DNA of 64,000 nt from a candidate division WOR-1 bacterium RIFOXYB2_FULL_46_45. GTDB taxonomy: Bacteria; Margulisbacteria; WOR-1; XYC2-FULL-46-14. Position 1 is the stretch's first letter. Each line of letters begins with the position of its first letter. The translations under genes were made by a program, and so were the position numbers. The stretch is from assembly GCA_001771585.1 (NCBI GenBank), contig MEUE01000003.1:474109-538108 (forward strand). The letters are read 5' to 3'. Positions 7,838 through 14,963 of this stretch are shown piece by piece. The notes below the pieces were generated by a model, which worked only from the letters and a program-made list of their open reading frames with translations, made no database searches and had not been told where the DNA came from.

Positions 7838-8652
7838 GTCTCCTCCGCGTGAAAACTGGACCGGACAAAAGGACCGGCTTCTACCTTTTTTATCCCTAGA
7901 CTTTCGCCGTAAACTTTATATTCCATAAATTTTTCCGGCGCTACAAACCTTTTCGGCTTTGGATGCAGGCGGGAAGGCGGAAGGTATTGTCCGATCGTCA
8001 CCATGTCCAAACCTGTCTTATTTAACCTCAAAATAAGGTTAAATACATCCTCATCCTCTTCTCCCAATCCTACCATGAAACCGGACTTGGCGCAAATTCC
8101 GCTCTTTTTGACCCTCAAAAGCAATTCAAGCGAGCGTTCAAAGACCGCCTGCGGCCTAATTGACCGATAAAGAGAGGGAATCGTTTCCACGTTGTGGTTT
8201 ATAACGAGGGGAGAAGCGTCAATGACTTTTTGTAACGCGGCTTCGTCTCCCTGAAAATCCGGGATCAAAACTTCAACTTTTTTTCCGGAAAGCGCCGTAA
8301 TCACCCGGGCAAATTGTTCGGCACCAAAATCGGGGAGATCGTCGCGCGTGACCGAAGTTACAACCACATAATCAAGACCCAGTTTTAAAACGGCCTCACG
8401 GATCTTTTCCGGCTCGTCCGGATCAACCGGCTGCGGCGCTCCCTTCCCCACCCCGCAAAAAGCGCACGACCTGGTGCAGACCTTTCCAAGGATCATAAAA
8501 GTGAGGGTGTTTTTGGAGAAACATTCTCCGATGTTGGGGCATTTGGCCGATTCGCAGACGGTGTGGATTGCAGGATCCCCAAGAAGAGCGCGGATTTTAT
8601 TTATGCTTTGGGACTTGGGCGCTTTCTTTATCAGATAATCGGGAAGAGCCAT
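7816..8652 (-). CDS. lipA: Lipoyl synthase LipA
   Basis: Radical-SAM enzyme that inserts two sulfurs into octanoyl groups on lipoyl domains. 278 aa, typical. Both iron-sulfur sites are present: the auxiliary cluster Cys in CESAKCPNIGEC and the radical-SAM CTRSCAFC. The C-terminal Ser ligand of the auxiliary cluster is present in VRSSFHAEE. Other motifs are YVVVTSVTRDDLPDFG and GLGEEDEDV. The start ATG shares one base with the pilT stop (TAATG). No lipB or lipoyl-dependent dehydrogenase is in the window. Confidence 0.97.
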   Translation of the reverse strand: MALPDYLIKKAPKSQSINKIRALLGDPAIHTVCESAKCPNIGECFSKNTLTFMILGKVCTRSCAFCGVGKGAPQPVDPDEPEKIREAVLKLGLDYVVVTSVTRDDLPDFGAEQFARVITALSGKKVEVLIPDFQGDEAALQKVIDASPLVINHNVETIPSLYRSIRPQAVFERSLELLLRVKKSGICAKSGFMVGLGEEDEDVFNLILRLNKTGLDMVTIGQYLPPSRLHPKPKRFVAPEKFMEYKVYGESLGIKKVEAGPFVRSSFHAEETWKKLSD

Positions 8653-9698
8653 TAAAGCCGGCGCTGCATCTGTTCGGCGTTAAACGCGCGGTTCAAGGCC
8701 TCGTCCTTCTCGATCAGCCCATTCTTAAACAAATCCAGCAGGACCGAATCCATGCTCTGCATCCCGTGCTCTTTTCCGATTTCGATCATCGAATAGAGCT
8801 CCTGGGTGGTCGATTTGCGGATAATGTTCCTGACCGCCGCGTTCGCGACCATAATTTCAATCGCCGGAACAACCCCCTTCCCGCTTTTGGCCGGAATCAG
8901 CTGCTGCGCCACCACCGCCCGCAGGGCCAGAGACAATTGCAAACGGATCTGCGCCTGCTGGTGGGGCGGAAAAACATCGATGATGCGATCGATCGATTGC
9001 GGTGCGTCCGGAGTATGGAGCGTTGAGATGACCAAATGGCCGGTCTCGGCCGCGGTCAAAGCAATTTGGACCGTTTCCAGGTCGCGCATTTCCCCAACCA
9101 GGATCACGTCCGGATCCTGTCTCAAAACCCGTTTCAAGGCGGAGGAAAAAGAAAAAGTATCAATGCCGACTTCCCGCTGTTCAATTATCGCTTTTTTGTG
9201 GCGATGGATATACTCGATCGGATCTTCAATCGTGATGATGTGGCAGGCGCGGGAAGTATTGATCTTATCGATCATGCAGGCCTGGGTGGTTGATTTTCCG
9301 GAACCGGTCGGACCGGTAACCAGGATCAGCCCTTTTCTCTCTTCACAAAACTTGTCGATCACCGGAGGGAGATGCAATTGGTCGCGCGCGGGGACATGTT
9401 TCGGGATCCTTCTGATCGCACAGCCGACGTTGCCGCGCTCATAATGCAAGTTGACCCTGAAGCGGGAATTTTCCACCTCATACGCGAAGTCCAGTTCTTT
9501 TTCTTCTTCAAAGGCCTTGCGCTGTTTTTCGTTGACCATCGAAAAAGAAAGATTGGCTACTTCCGCGGCACTCAAAAGCTGGTTTCCGAAAGGGGCCATT
9601 TCCTGCGAAACCCGGTAAACCGGAGGACTGTCGATTATCAAATGAAGATCCGAAGCCTCCATCTTTTCCATCTGTTTCAAAAGTGAAATTATTTCCAT
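8652..9698 (-). CDS. pilT: Type IV pilus retraction ATPase PilT
   Basis: Hexameric ATPase that retracts type IV pili (twitching). Domains: PAS-like N2 domain with ASDLHL, then the RecA-like core with Walker A GPTGSGKSTTQA, the Asp box TIEDPIEYIH, Walker B VILVGEMRDLETVQIALTAAETGHLV and the His box STLHTPDA. I chose the ATG at 9698 because AGAGGTG lies just upstream; an in-frame GTG at 9731 would add 11 residues but overlap the promoter. First gene of a five-gene minus-strand run. It is divergent from the prepilin peptidase gene, so two pilus genes share one control region. Confidence 0.96.
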   Translation of the reverse strand: MEIISLLKQMEKMEASDLHLIIDSPPVYRVSQEMAPFGNQLLSAAEVANLSFSMVNEKQRKAFEEEKELDFAYEVENSRFRVNLHYERGNVGCAIRRIPKHVPARDQLHLPPVIDKFCEERKGLILVTGPTGSGKSTTQACMIDKINTSRACHIITIEDPIEYIHRHKKAIIEQREVGIDTFSFSSALKRVLRQDPDVILVGEMRDLETVQIALTAAETGHLVISTLHTPDAPQSIDRIIDVFPPHQQAQIRLQLSLALRAVVAQQLIPAKSGKGVVPAIEIMVANAAVRNIIRKSTTQELYSMIEIGKEHGMQSMDSVLLDLFKNGLIEKDEALNRAFNAEQMQRRL

Positions 9699-9726
9699 AG
9701 ACACACCTCTTTGAATACTATATAAT
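9698..9726 (+). promoter_or_regulatory. Promoter of the prepilin peptidase gene
   Basis: TAGACA (9698-9703), 17-bp spacer, TATAAT (9721-9726). The ATG at 9735 is 8 nt after the -10 box, with no Shine-Dalgarno, so a leaderless transcript is likely. Its -35 box covers the first base of the pilT start codon on the other strand. Confidence 0.7.
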
Positions 9727-9745
9727 TTCACACAATGCTTGTCAA
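9718..9745 (-). promoter_or_regulatory. Promoter of pilT
   Basis: On the minus strand TTGACA (9740-9745), 16-bp spacer and TATAGT (9718-9723). The -10 boxes of this promoter and of the prepilin peptidase promoter overlap by three bases, so both cannot be occupied at once. The transcript would carry a short leader with AGAGGTG before the ATG at 9698. Confidence 0.7.
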
Positions 9746-10460
9746 TCTGCTGGTTTTTGCGCTGGGCGCGATGCTCGGGAGTTTCCTGAACGTCTGCATC
9801 TACCGCCTACCCCGGGAAGAATCGGTTATCTTCCCCGCCTCGCACTGCCCAAAATGCGGTAGAAATATTCTCCCGCTTGATAATATCCCGGTCTTAAGCT
9901 GGCTGATCCTCGGCGGAAAATGCCGCTTTTGCAAAGAGAAAATCTCGGCCCGTTATCCCCTGGTTGAATTGATAACCGCCGTTTCAATTTTCCTGCTTTA
10001 CCAAAAATTCGGATTGACCTCCGATTTGTTTTTCTTTTCGGTTTTTGCCTCCGTCTTAATTGTCGGCTTTTTTACGGACTTGGCCGAACAAATTATCCCC
10101 GACGAAATAGTGATCGTCGGCTTGATTGCGGGATTTTCGCGCGCCCTTTTGAACGGCTCTTTTTTTGATTCCCTTTTTGGAGCGGCTTCCGGCTTTGCTG
10201 TTTTTTTTATAATTGAAAAGCTCGCGAAAATTATTTTTAAAAAAGAGGGGCTCGGTTTTGGGGACGTAAAACTGGCGGCGATGCTGGGAGCTTTTTTAGG
10301 CGCGGCCGGATTCTGGCACACCTTTGTTGCCGCCTATGTGCTTGGGGCGATTGTTTCGGTCTTTTTGCTGGTTTTAAAAATAAAAAAAATGGGGGATTAT
10401 ATACCCTTCGGCCCTTTTTTGATTATTGGCGCCCTTTTGGTCCTTGCGATTGGATGGTAA
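9735..10460 (+). CDS. pilD: Prepilin peptidase / N-methyltransferase (PilD family)
   Basis: Inner-membrane aspartyl protease that cleaves and N-methylates type IV prepilins and pseudopilins. 241 aa with about seven hydrophobic segments. The cytoplasmic zinc-binding loop has two CxxC pairs (CPKCGRNI, CRFCKEKI), typical of the bifunctional form. The catalytic Asp residues are in FTDLAEQIIPDEI and GLGFGDVKLAAMLG. The N-terminal GSFLNVCIYRLPREESV is a family signature. Transcribed away from pilT from an interlocked promoter. No pilin gene is in the window. Confidence 0.95.
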   Translation: MLVNLLVFALGAMLGSFLNVCIYRLPREESVIFPASHCPKCGRNILPLDNIPVLSWLILGGKCRFCKEKISARYPLVELITAVSIFLLYQKFGLTSDLFFFSVFASVLIVGFFTDLAEQIIPDEIVIVGLIAGFSRALLNGSFFDSLFGAASGFAVFFIIEKLAKIIFKKEGLGFGDVKLAAMLGAFLGAAGFWHTFVAAYVLGAIVSVFLLVLKIKKMGDYIPFGPFLIIGALLVLAIGW

Positions 10461-10473
10461 AAAAGATATAATT

Positions 10474-10737
10474 ATGAAGTTCAATATTTGGATGGTTGTT
10501 GTTGTATTTGTTTTAACGGGACTGGCTTACGGAATAAAGTCCGATCTTGATTCTTTAGGCAGGCTTAAAGAAAAAACCGCTCGGCTTAAAGTTAATTTTG
10601 AAGTTGAGGTTAAAAAACAGGCGGAACTAAAGGATTTGTTGGTTAGGCTCGATAATAAAGATTTTATCGAAGCCCTGTCCCGGGAGAAACTGAATCTGGT
10701 CAAAAAGGGGGAGACAGCTTACAAAATATGCCGCTAG
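10474..10737 (+). CDS. Septum formation initiator (DivIC/FtsB family)
   Basis: 87 aa counted from ATG 10474; an upstream in-frame ATG at 10426 would run through the end of the peptidase gene and place 16 polar residues before the membrane anchor, so I reject it. Layout: short cytoplasmic N-terminus, one membrane segment (MVVVVFVLTGLAYGI), a periplasmic coiled coil (LDSLGRLKEKTARLKVNFEV...) and the conserved terminal EALSREKLNLVKKGETAYKI, the DivIC/FtsB signature. It takes part in the FtsL-FtsB/DivIC-FtsQ/DivIB divisome complex. It overlaps the S1 gene by 10 bases, matching the divIC-yabR order of Firmicutes. Confidence 0.88.
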   Translation: MKFNIWMVVVVFVLTGLAYGIKSDLDSLGRLKEKTARLKVNFEVEVKKQAELKDLLVRLDNKDFIEALSREKLNLVKKGETAYKICR

Positions 10738-11153
10738 ATATCGGCTCCGAAGTGGAAGGAAAAGTTACCGGGATCGCCAATTTTGGAGCTTTCATTGAAC
10801 TCCCCGAAAAACATGTCGGTTTGGTCCACATCTCCCAGGTCTCCGATAACTACGTCACCAACATCAACGAACATTTGAAAGTCGGCGATCTGGTCAAGGT
10901 CAAGATTATGGGGATGGCAAAGGGCGACAAGTACGACCTTTCAATAAAACAAGTAGGGAAAGAGGGCCAGTCCCAGCCGATCCCAATGATGCGTCCGAGG
11001 AGAAACGACCGGGCGGAACGTCCCGCTTTCGGTACTTTTGAAGACAAGATCAACCAATTCTTGAAACAGAGCGACGAACGGCTGCTCGACCTTAAGAAAA
11101 ATATTGAGGGGAAGCAGGGGATCCGGAAACGCAAGAAAAAGATCAAAGAATAA
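10728..11153 (+). CDS. S1-domain RNA-binding protein (YabR-like)
   Basis: 141 aa. One S1 OB-fold domain at residues 1-75 (GSEVEGKVTGIANFGAFIEL, GLVHISQVSD, VGDLVKVKIMGM, KYDLSIKQ), then a basic linker and a charged helical tail ending in a Lys-rich stretch. This is the small YabR/GSP13-like S1 protein thought to bind ribosomes or mRNA. It overlaps the divIC/ftsB-like gene upstream and is followed 6 bases later by tRNA-Leu, so the mRNA and the tRNA may share a transcript. RNA binding is well supported; the target is unknown. Confidence 0.9.
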   Translation: MPLDIGSEVEGKVTGIANFGAFIELPEKHVGLVHISQVSDNYVTNINEHLKVGDLVKVKIMGMAKGDKYDLSIKQVGKEGQSQPIPMMRPRRNDRAERPAFGTFEDKINQFLKQSDERLLDLKKNIEGKQGIRKRKKKIKE

Positions 11154-11159
11154 AACTCT

Positions 11160-11246
11160 GCCTGGGTGGTGGAATTGGCAGACACAAGGGACTTAAAATC
11201 CCTCGGGACTAATTATCCCGTGCCGGTTCGACTCCGGCCCCAGGCA
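11160..11246 (+). tRNA. tRNA-Leu (anticodon TAA)
   Basis: Acceptor stem GCCTGGG (11160-11166) pairs with CCCAGGC (11239-11245), with discriminator A at 11246. The D arm is followed by anticodon stem AGGGA/TCCCT with the 7-base loop CTTAAAA (anticodon TAA), a long class II variable arm (CGGGACTAATTATCCCG), and the T arm with GGTTCGACTCC. The size (87 nt) and long variable arm fit Leu. The 3' CCA is not encoded and must be added after transcription. Confidence 0.97.
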
Positions 11247-11265
11247 TTCCCCTTAATTCTTATCC

Positions 11266-11868
11266 TTATCCTTTCAGTCCCTTCTCTCTCAATTTACAAC
11301 TATCACACACCCCGCACGGTTTGGCGCTACCTTCGTAGCACGACCAGGTCTTATCGATAGGAACGCCGAGTTTTTTAGCCAGCTGAACGATTTGCGCTTT
11401 GGTTTTTTTGATGAGCGGCGCGGAAACTTTAATTCCGCAATCCCTCGCCCCTGCTTTGATTAAATTTTGAAATGCCCTTACAAATTCCGGCCGGCAATCG
11501 GGATAGCCGGAATAATCGATCGCGTTGGCACCGTAAAAAATCGCTTCCGCTCCGATCGCTTCGGCATAAGATAAAGCGAAACTTAGGAATATTGTGTTTC
11601 TGGCTGGAACATAGGTCGGCGGAATCCCTTTTGCTTTTTTCTTGTGTCTTGGATCAAGCAGAGAACTGCCTTTCCAGGGTAGCTTTATCTGTACGACGCG
11701 GTACGCAACCGATACGCGCTTCGCCGCCGCCACCGCATAACGAATTTCTTTCCGGTGTTTCTGTCCGTAGTCAAAAATCAGAGCGTGGCATTGATATCCT
11801 TTACCAATCGCGTAGTAGAGGGTTGTCGTCGAATCCAGCCCGCCGGAGAGAAGAAGGATAGCTTTCAT
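11266..11868 (-). CDS. queC: 7-cyano-7-deazaguanine synthase QueC
   Basis: ATP-dependent enzyme converting 7-carboxy-7-deazaguanine to preQ0 in queuosine synthesis. 200 aa, slightly short. PP-loop LLLSGGLDSTTTLYYA at the N-terminus, YVPARNTIFLSFALSYAEAI in the middle, and the zinc site near the C-terminus with four Cys (CYEGSAKPCGVCDSC). All expected motifs are intact. The ATG overlaps the stop of the upstream secreted protein gene as ATGA, so it may be translated from that mRNA even though no function links them. queD, queE, queF and tgt are not in the window. Confidence 0.95.
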   Translation of the reverse strand: MKAILLLSGGLDSTTTLYYAIGKGYQCHALIFDYGQKHRKEIRYAVAAAKRVSVAYRVVQIKLPWKGSSLLDPRHKKKAKGIPPTYVPARNTIFLSFALSYAEAIGAEAIFYGANAIDYSGYPDCRPEFVRAFQNLIKAGARDCGIKVSAPLIKKTKAQIVQLAKKLGVPIDKTWSCYEGSAKPCGVCDSCKLREKGLKG

Positions 11869-12452
11869 GTCGTCCCATCATAATTTGCCAACCAAAACAC
11901 TTTGAACTTTCTTGTCGGATTGCTTTTTTCCTCTATTATTGAAAACAAAACAACATTAGACAAGCCGGCAGGCAGATTAAAATTATTCTTACCCTGGTTT
12001 TTTACTTTAAATGTCTCCCAGTTGTTGCCAAAATAAATACGCGGTTCAACCGCAAATCGAAAATTATCGTTTAAATTTATCTCAAAAAAATCTGATTCTT
12101 TATAAGAAATCGACCCCACCAAAAACTCCGACAAGTGCAAAGAATCATCCGCGTATCCGTTTTCAAGCACACATCTATAACTGCTTGGATTAATATGAGT
12201 AACCACATATACTTCTTCCGGGGGATAATTTTTTTCATGAACTCTTAAATTTACTATTCCATCAATTTTATTTTTTATTACCTTCTCTATTCCCGTGGTT
12301 ATAGAATCATCTAAACAAGGATCAACGCAAAGCTTATGATATTTCCACTTGATTTTCAAAAGATCGTTGATGCCGACAGAAGAGATTGGAGCCGTAAGGA
12401 ACAAGAACAATGAAGCAAGGATCATAAATGCTATTGTTGTTTTTCTCTTCAT
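11865..12452 (-). CDS. Sec-exported protein of unknown function, partner of the L,D-transpeptidase-like gene
   Basis: 195 aa with a clear signal peptide (MKRKTTIAFMILASLFLFLTAP). The mature part is a mixed alpha/beta domain with two closely spaced Cys (KLCVDPCLDD) and a third downstream (YRCVLENG), suggesting periplasmic disulfides. I do not recognise a family. It begins 7 bases after the L,D-transpeptidase-like gene stops and has a G-rich ribosome site, so the two are almost surely co-expressed. A periplasmic partner directly downstream of a cell-wall enzyme that lacks its own signal peptide is the arrangement of an immunity protein; that reading is inference. Its stop overlaps the queC start. 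Confidence 0.7.
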   Translation of the reverse strand: MKRKTTIAFMILASLFLFLTAPISSVGINDLLKIKWKYHKLCVDPCLDDSITTGIEKVIKNKIDGIVNLRVHEKNYPPEEVYVVTHINPSSYRCVLENGYADDSLHLSEFLVGSISYKESDFFEINLNDNFRFAVEPRIYFGNNWETFKVKNQGKNNFNLPAGLSNVVLFSIIEEKSNPTRKFKVFWLANYDGTT

Positions 12453-12459
12453 CCCCCCC

Positions 12460-13404
12460 CTACCTTACTATCACTTCTCCAACATTATAAGCATCTTTTC
12501 TGCTTTTTATTAGAAAAGCATATATTTCCGTCCATTTTGCTTTGTCTGTTACCGTTATACAACCAGCAGATCTGGATCCAACATGCAAAAATCGAGCTCC
12601 CTTATGGCTTATCCGAAACCATGTTTTTGCATACCTGGAATATTCCAAATAATATCTGCCAAGATCATGAGGCTCGGAAGGGATTTCTAGATCGTATTTA
12701 CCAAAAGGGATAGGATCATTTTTGTCCACAACCGCATTATACGTTCCCAACCCCAAGACAGTAAGTTTTCCAGCATTTTGATCTAAAAACAGCTTCGCCG
12801 AACCACGATGCGCACCTTTGCGGGACAAATAAGATTTACCCTCTTCGTTCAAGCAGACATTTGCGTTCTTCCTTTTGAAAGCCCCTTCTAAAACAACAAA
12901 ATATTCACGATTATCTTCTACCCTTAACAACTCAACCTTTAATAATTGCGGCAAAGCAATTACCTCTTTGTTTTCTAGTTTCACCTTCAACCATCCTTTT
13001 GATTTTACATCCGAAACATAGCGAATGGTCGATTCGTAAGATATTTCCAAGTCAAAAGTGATTATCGCGATTTTGCCTTTTTCTCTGCCAACACCCTTAA
13101 TCGATACCTTTATTTCTTTTTGAACGGTTCCTTCTTTTATTTTTATGCTGGTTTTCCCTGCCCCAAAATCAACATGGCGCTCCCTAATCTCTCTCACTTC
13201 AGCAATAATTGGAAGGGTCAGGGCTTTCTTTTTTAAGGTTCTTTGGAAAATTATCTTATCAAAAGACTTGCTGCTCCCTCGAGGAAGAGCAATGTTAATT
13301 TCGGCAGTTTGTTTTTCTATTTGCAAAACAATTTTTAACTCCCTGCCAAGATTATCTCCTGTATATTTAACTCCCTTCAGTTTTAACAACAAATAATATG
13401 ACAT
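12460..13404 (-). CDS. L,D-transpeptidase-like (YkuD/Tlde1-type) protein without signal peptide
   Basis: 314 aa. The C-terminal part (about 210-314) has the layout of the YkuD fold: VLGLGTYNAVVDKNDPIPFG resembles the TP-G entry motif, and RISHKGARFLHVGSRSAGCI gives a His followed by S-x-G-C, with Cys as the presumed nucleophile; the usual Arg after GCI is a Thr. Residues 1-200 are beta-rich and unrecognised. No signal peptide or membrane segment is present, which is odd for an enzyme acting on peptidoglycan. Tlde1-type (DUF2778) interbacterial effectors share this lack. Ribosome site AGGGGG precedes the ATG. Downstream lies a Sec-exported partner, upstream the HEPN/MNT pair. Enzyme class moderately supported, effector role speculative. 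Confidence 0.55.
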   Translation of the reverse strand: MSYYLLLKLKGVKYTGDNLGRELKIVLQIEKQTAEINIALPRGSSKSFDKIIFQRTLKKKALTLPIIAEVREIRERHVDFGAGKTSIKIKEGTVQKEIKVSIKGVGREKGKIAIITFDLEISYESTIRYVSDVKSKGWLKVKLENKEVIALPQLLKVELLRVEDNREYFVVLEGAFKRKNANVCLNEEGKSYLSRKGAHRGSAKLFLDQNAGKLTVLGLGTYNAVVDKNDPIPFGKYDLEIPSEPHDLGRYYLEYSRYAKTWFRISHKGARFLHVGSRSAGCITVTDKAKWTEIYAFLIKSRKDAYNVGEVIVR

Positions 13405-13424
13405 ATATTTAGCCCCCTATTGAA

Positions 13425-13805
13425 TTATTCGGGATCAGCAATTAATTTAAAGATTTTCTTGGCTATTTGAAGGCTTTTTTCGGCTTCTTCTTTGCTAATC
13501 TTGTCACCCGTTGGATACCTTAATTGAGGATATAAATCCTGTAAAAATGAAAGCTCTTCCAGCGGGTCGTTAAGATTTTTATTTTTTTCAACAAGCTTAA
13601 AAAGTTCTTTTAAGTCATGAATAAAGGGAAATTCTCGGTTGTTTTTTAATAAAAACCACTTAAATATTTTTTCAATGGCCTGATGAGAGTGATAAACGGA
13701 AATATGGTAATTGTCGGATTTTTTTAACAGTAGCTCGGCTGATTCCAAATCATCTTTGGCGTAACCAAGCCATTCTTCTTGAATTAAGGATTTCTCACTT
13801 TTCAT
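13425..13805 (-). CDS. HEPN-domain protein of an MNT/HEPN pair
   Basis: 126 aa, all helical. Typical HEPN start (WLGYAKDDLESAELLLK), middle HSHQAIEKIFKWFL and the conserved R-x5-H (REFPFIHDL) that forms the RNase centre in active HEPN proteins. The gene overlaps the upstream nucleotidyltransferase gene by 11 bases, the standard two-gene arrangement. In studied pairs HEPN is the RNA-cleaving toxin and MNT neutralises it by AMPylation. Here the genes have intact motifs and sit beside the L,D-transpeptidase-like gene, so this stretch may be a small conflict-gene cluster. Confidence 0.9.
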   Translation of the reverse strand: MKSEKSLIQEEWLGYAKDDLESAELLLKKSDNYHISVYHSHQAIEKIFKWFLLKNNREFPFIHDLKELFKLVEKNKNLNDPLEELSFLQDLYPQLRYPTGDKISKEEAEKSLQIAKKIFKLIADPE

Positions 13806-14109
13806 ATACTTTTACGCCTTTATGAGAAATTTCATATTGAACTGTTCCCCAAATATCCTTCCTCCTGTGAAACAGACCCTTGTTCAATAAAAGCATATCG
13901 ATGGGCATCCCGATATCAAACAATTCTTTTCTGACCATAAACAACTCTTTGTGTTTGTCCTTAACATTGTCTTTAATGATGCAAACATCCAAATCACTGT
14001 TTTCTTTTGTTTTTCCCGAGACATAACTGCCGAACAGGTAAATCTGGTCCGGTTGAACTATTTTTTTTATTGTTTCTACCACTTGATTTACTTTTTCTTC
14101 TGTAACCAT
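13795..14109 (-). CDS. MNT-type nucleotidyltransferase (antitoxin of HEPN pair)
   Basis: 104 aa. Minimal nucleotidyltransferase of the pol-beta fold: IYLFGSYVSGKTKENSDLDV contains GS-x10-DxD, the metal-binding core, and PIDMLLL supplies the third acidic strand. This size and motif set fits MNT proteins paired with HEPN toxins, which AMPylate Tyr residues on the toxin. A TGT-TATACT element (-10 at 14133-14138) and a GGGGT ribosome site precede the ATG at 14109, so it should lead the minus-strand unit MNT-HEPN-LDT-partner-queC. Confidence 0.9.
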   Translation of the reverse strand: MVTEEKVNQVVETIKKIVQPDQIYLFGSYVSGKTKENSDLDVCIIKDNVKDKHKELFMVRKELFDIGMPIDMLLLNKGLFHRRKDIWGTVQYEISHKGVKVYEK

Positions 14110-14195
14110 TTATTGCTCTACCCCTTGCTTTTAGTATAACACCGCTAAAAACAAAATTCTATGAAATTTTTGGTTTCGCATCACGAAATAATATC

Positions 14196-14963
14196 ATGAT
14201 CACGACAACAACTCTTTATACCGTAAGGCACGGTTTATCAGAAAACAATATCGAGCAGGGCAGAAAGATTCTCTTGCCCGGACTAATCCAAACCGTCAGT
14301 AAGGCATTAGGCTCCAATGCTGCGGTTTTACTGACCGAACTACTTGACCAAGTTATTAGAGAAAAATCCTCCAAGTATCCCCTGGCAGACAGAAATGTAG
14401 CATTAGGGAAAGAACGCTTTGCTCAAGCATATTTAACCGGAGAAAAACTTTCAAACCTTGATATTAATCCGGAAATTATACTTGCTTCAACCTACTTGAG
14501 AGCAAAGCAAACAGCAGGAGAAATTCAAAACGGGTATCAGACTGCAACCAAAAGAAGGGTACCCATCACATATCATGAGTTTTTGACAGAAAGATATGTC
14601 GGTGACCACTTTGGCTATCCATTTGATTATTATAAATATCTTTTCCCTGAAAGCTACCTCCAATACTTAAAAGAAGGGGAACTTATTTATCGTCCCCCAA
14701 ACGGAGAAAGCAAACAAGACGTTTGGGATAGAATAAAAGGAAATCTTGAACGAACTCTAATGCCTTTTTCGGGAAAAGTAATTTTGATAGTAGGACATGA
14801 ATGCGTTAATTTGTGCATACATTCAGTATTAACCGGAACAGATTTTGGCAAACTACTGGCAGCAGATGTTAAAATACCAAATCTTGGAATATACGGTTAC
14901 ACAAATAATGAAAATACCGGCTGGGAAGAGATTCTGGGGTTTAATGGGAAGATGATCTTATAA
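14196..14963 (+). CDS. Histidine phosphatase / phosphoglycerate mutase superfamily protein
   Basis: 255 aa, soluble. The catalytic RHG box is at residues 8-13 (YTVRHGLSENN), with a second Arg and acid/base region (STYLRAKQTAGEIQN) and the second catalytic His in ILIVGHECVNLCIHSVL. These four parts define the superfamily, whose members act on sugar phosphates, phosphoproteins or nucleotides. An unusual insert (residues 25-75) follows the RHG box. The substrate cannot be told. It converges on purA with a 23-base overlap. Its base composition is richer in A/T than purA, and it lies beside the HEPN/LDT cluster, so it may have been acquired. Confidence 0.8.
   Translation: MITTTTLYTVRHGLSENNIEQGRKILLPGLIQTVSKALGSNAAVLLTELLDQVIREKSSKYPLADRNVALGKERFAQAYLTGEKLSNLDINPEIILASTYLRAKQTAGEIQNGYQTATKRRVPITYHEFLTERYVGDHFGYPFDYYKYLFPESYLQYLKEGELIYRPPNGESKQDVWDRIKGNLERTLMPFSGKVILIVGHECVNLCIHSVLTGTDFGKLLAADVKIPNLGIYGYTNNENTGWEEILGFNGKMIL

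Noticed and set aside
10467-10472. TATAAT just before the divIC/ftsB-like ATG at 10474
   Set aside because: Only one base separates it from the start codon, too close for a -10 box of that gene; the gene lies behind the prepilin peptidase gene in the same unit.
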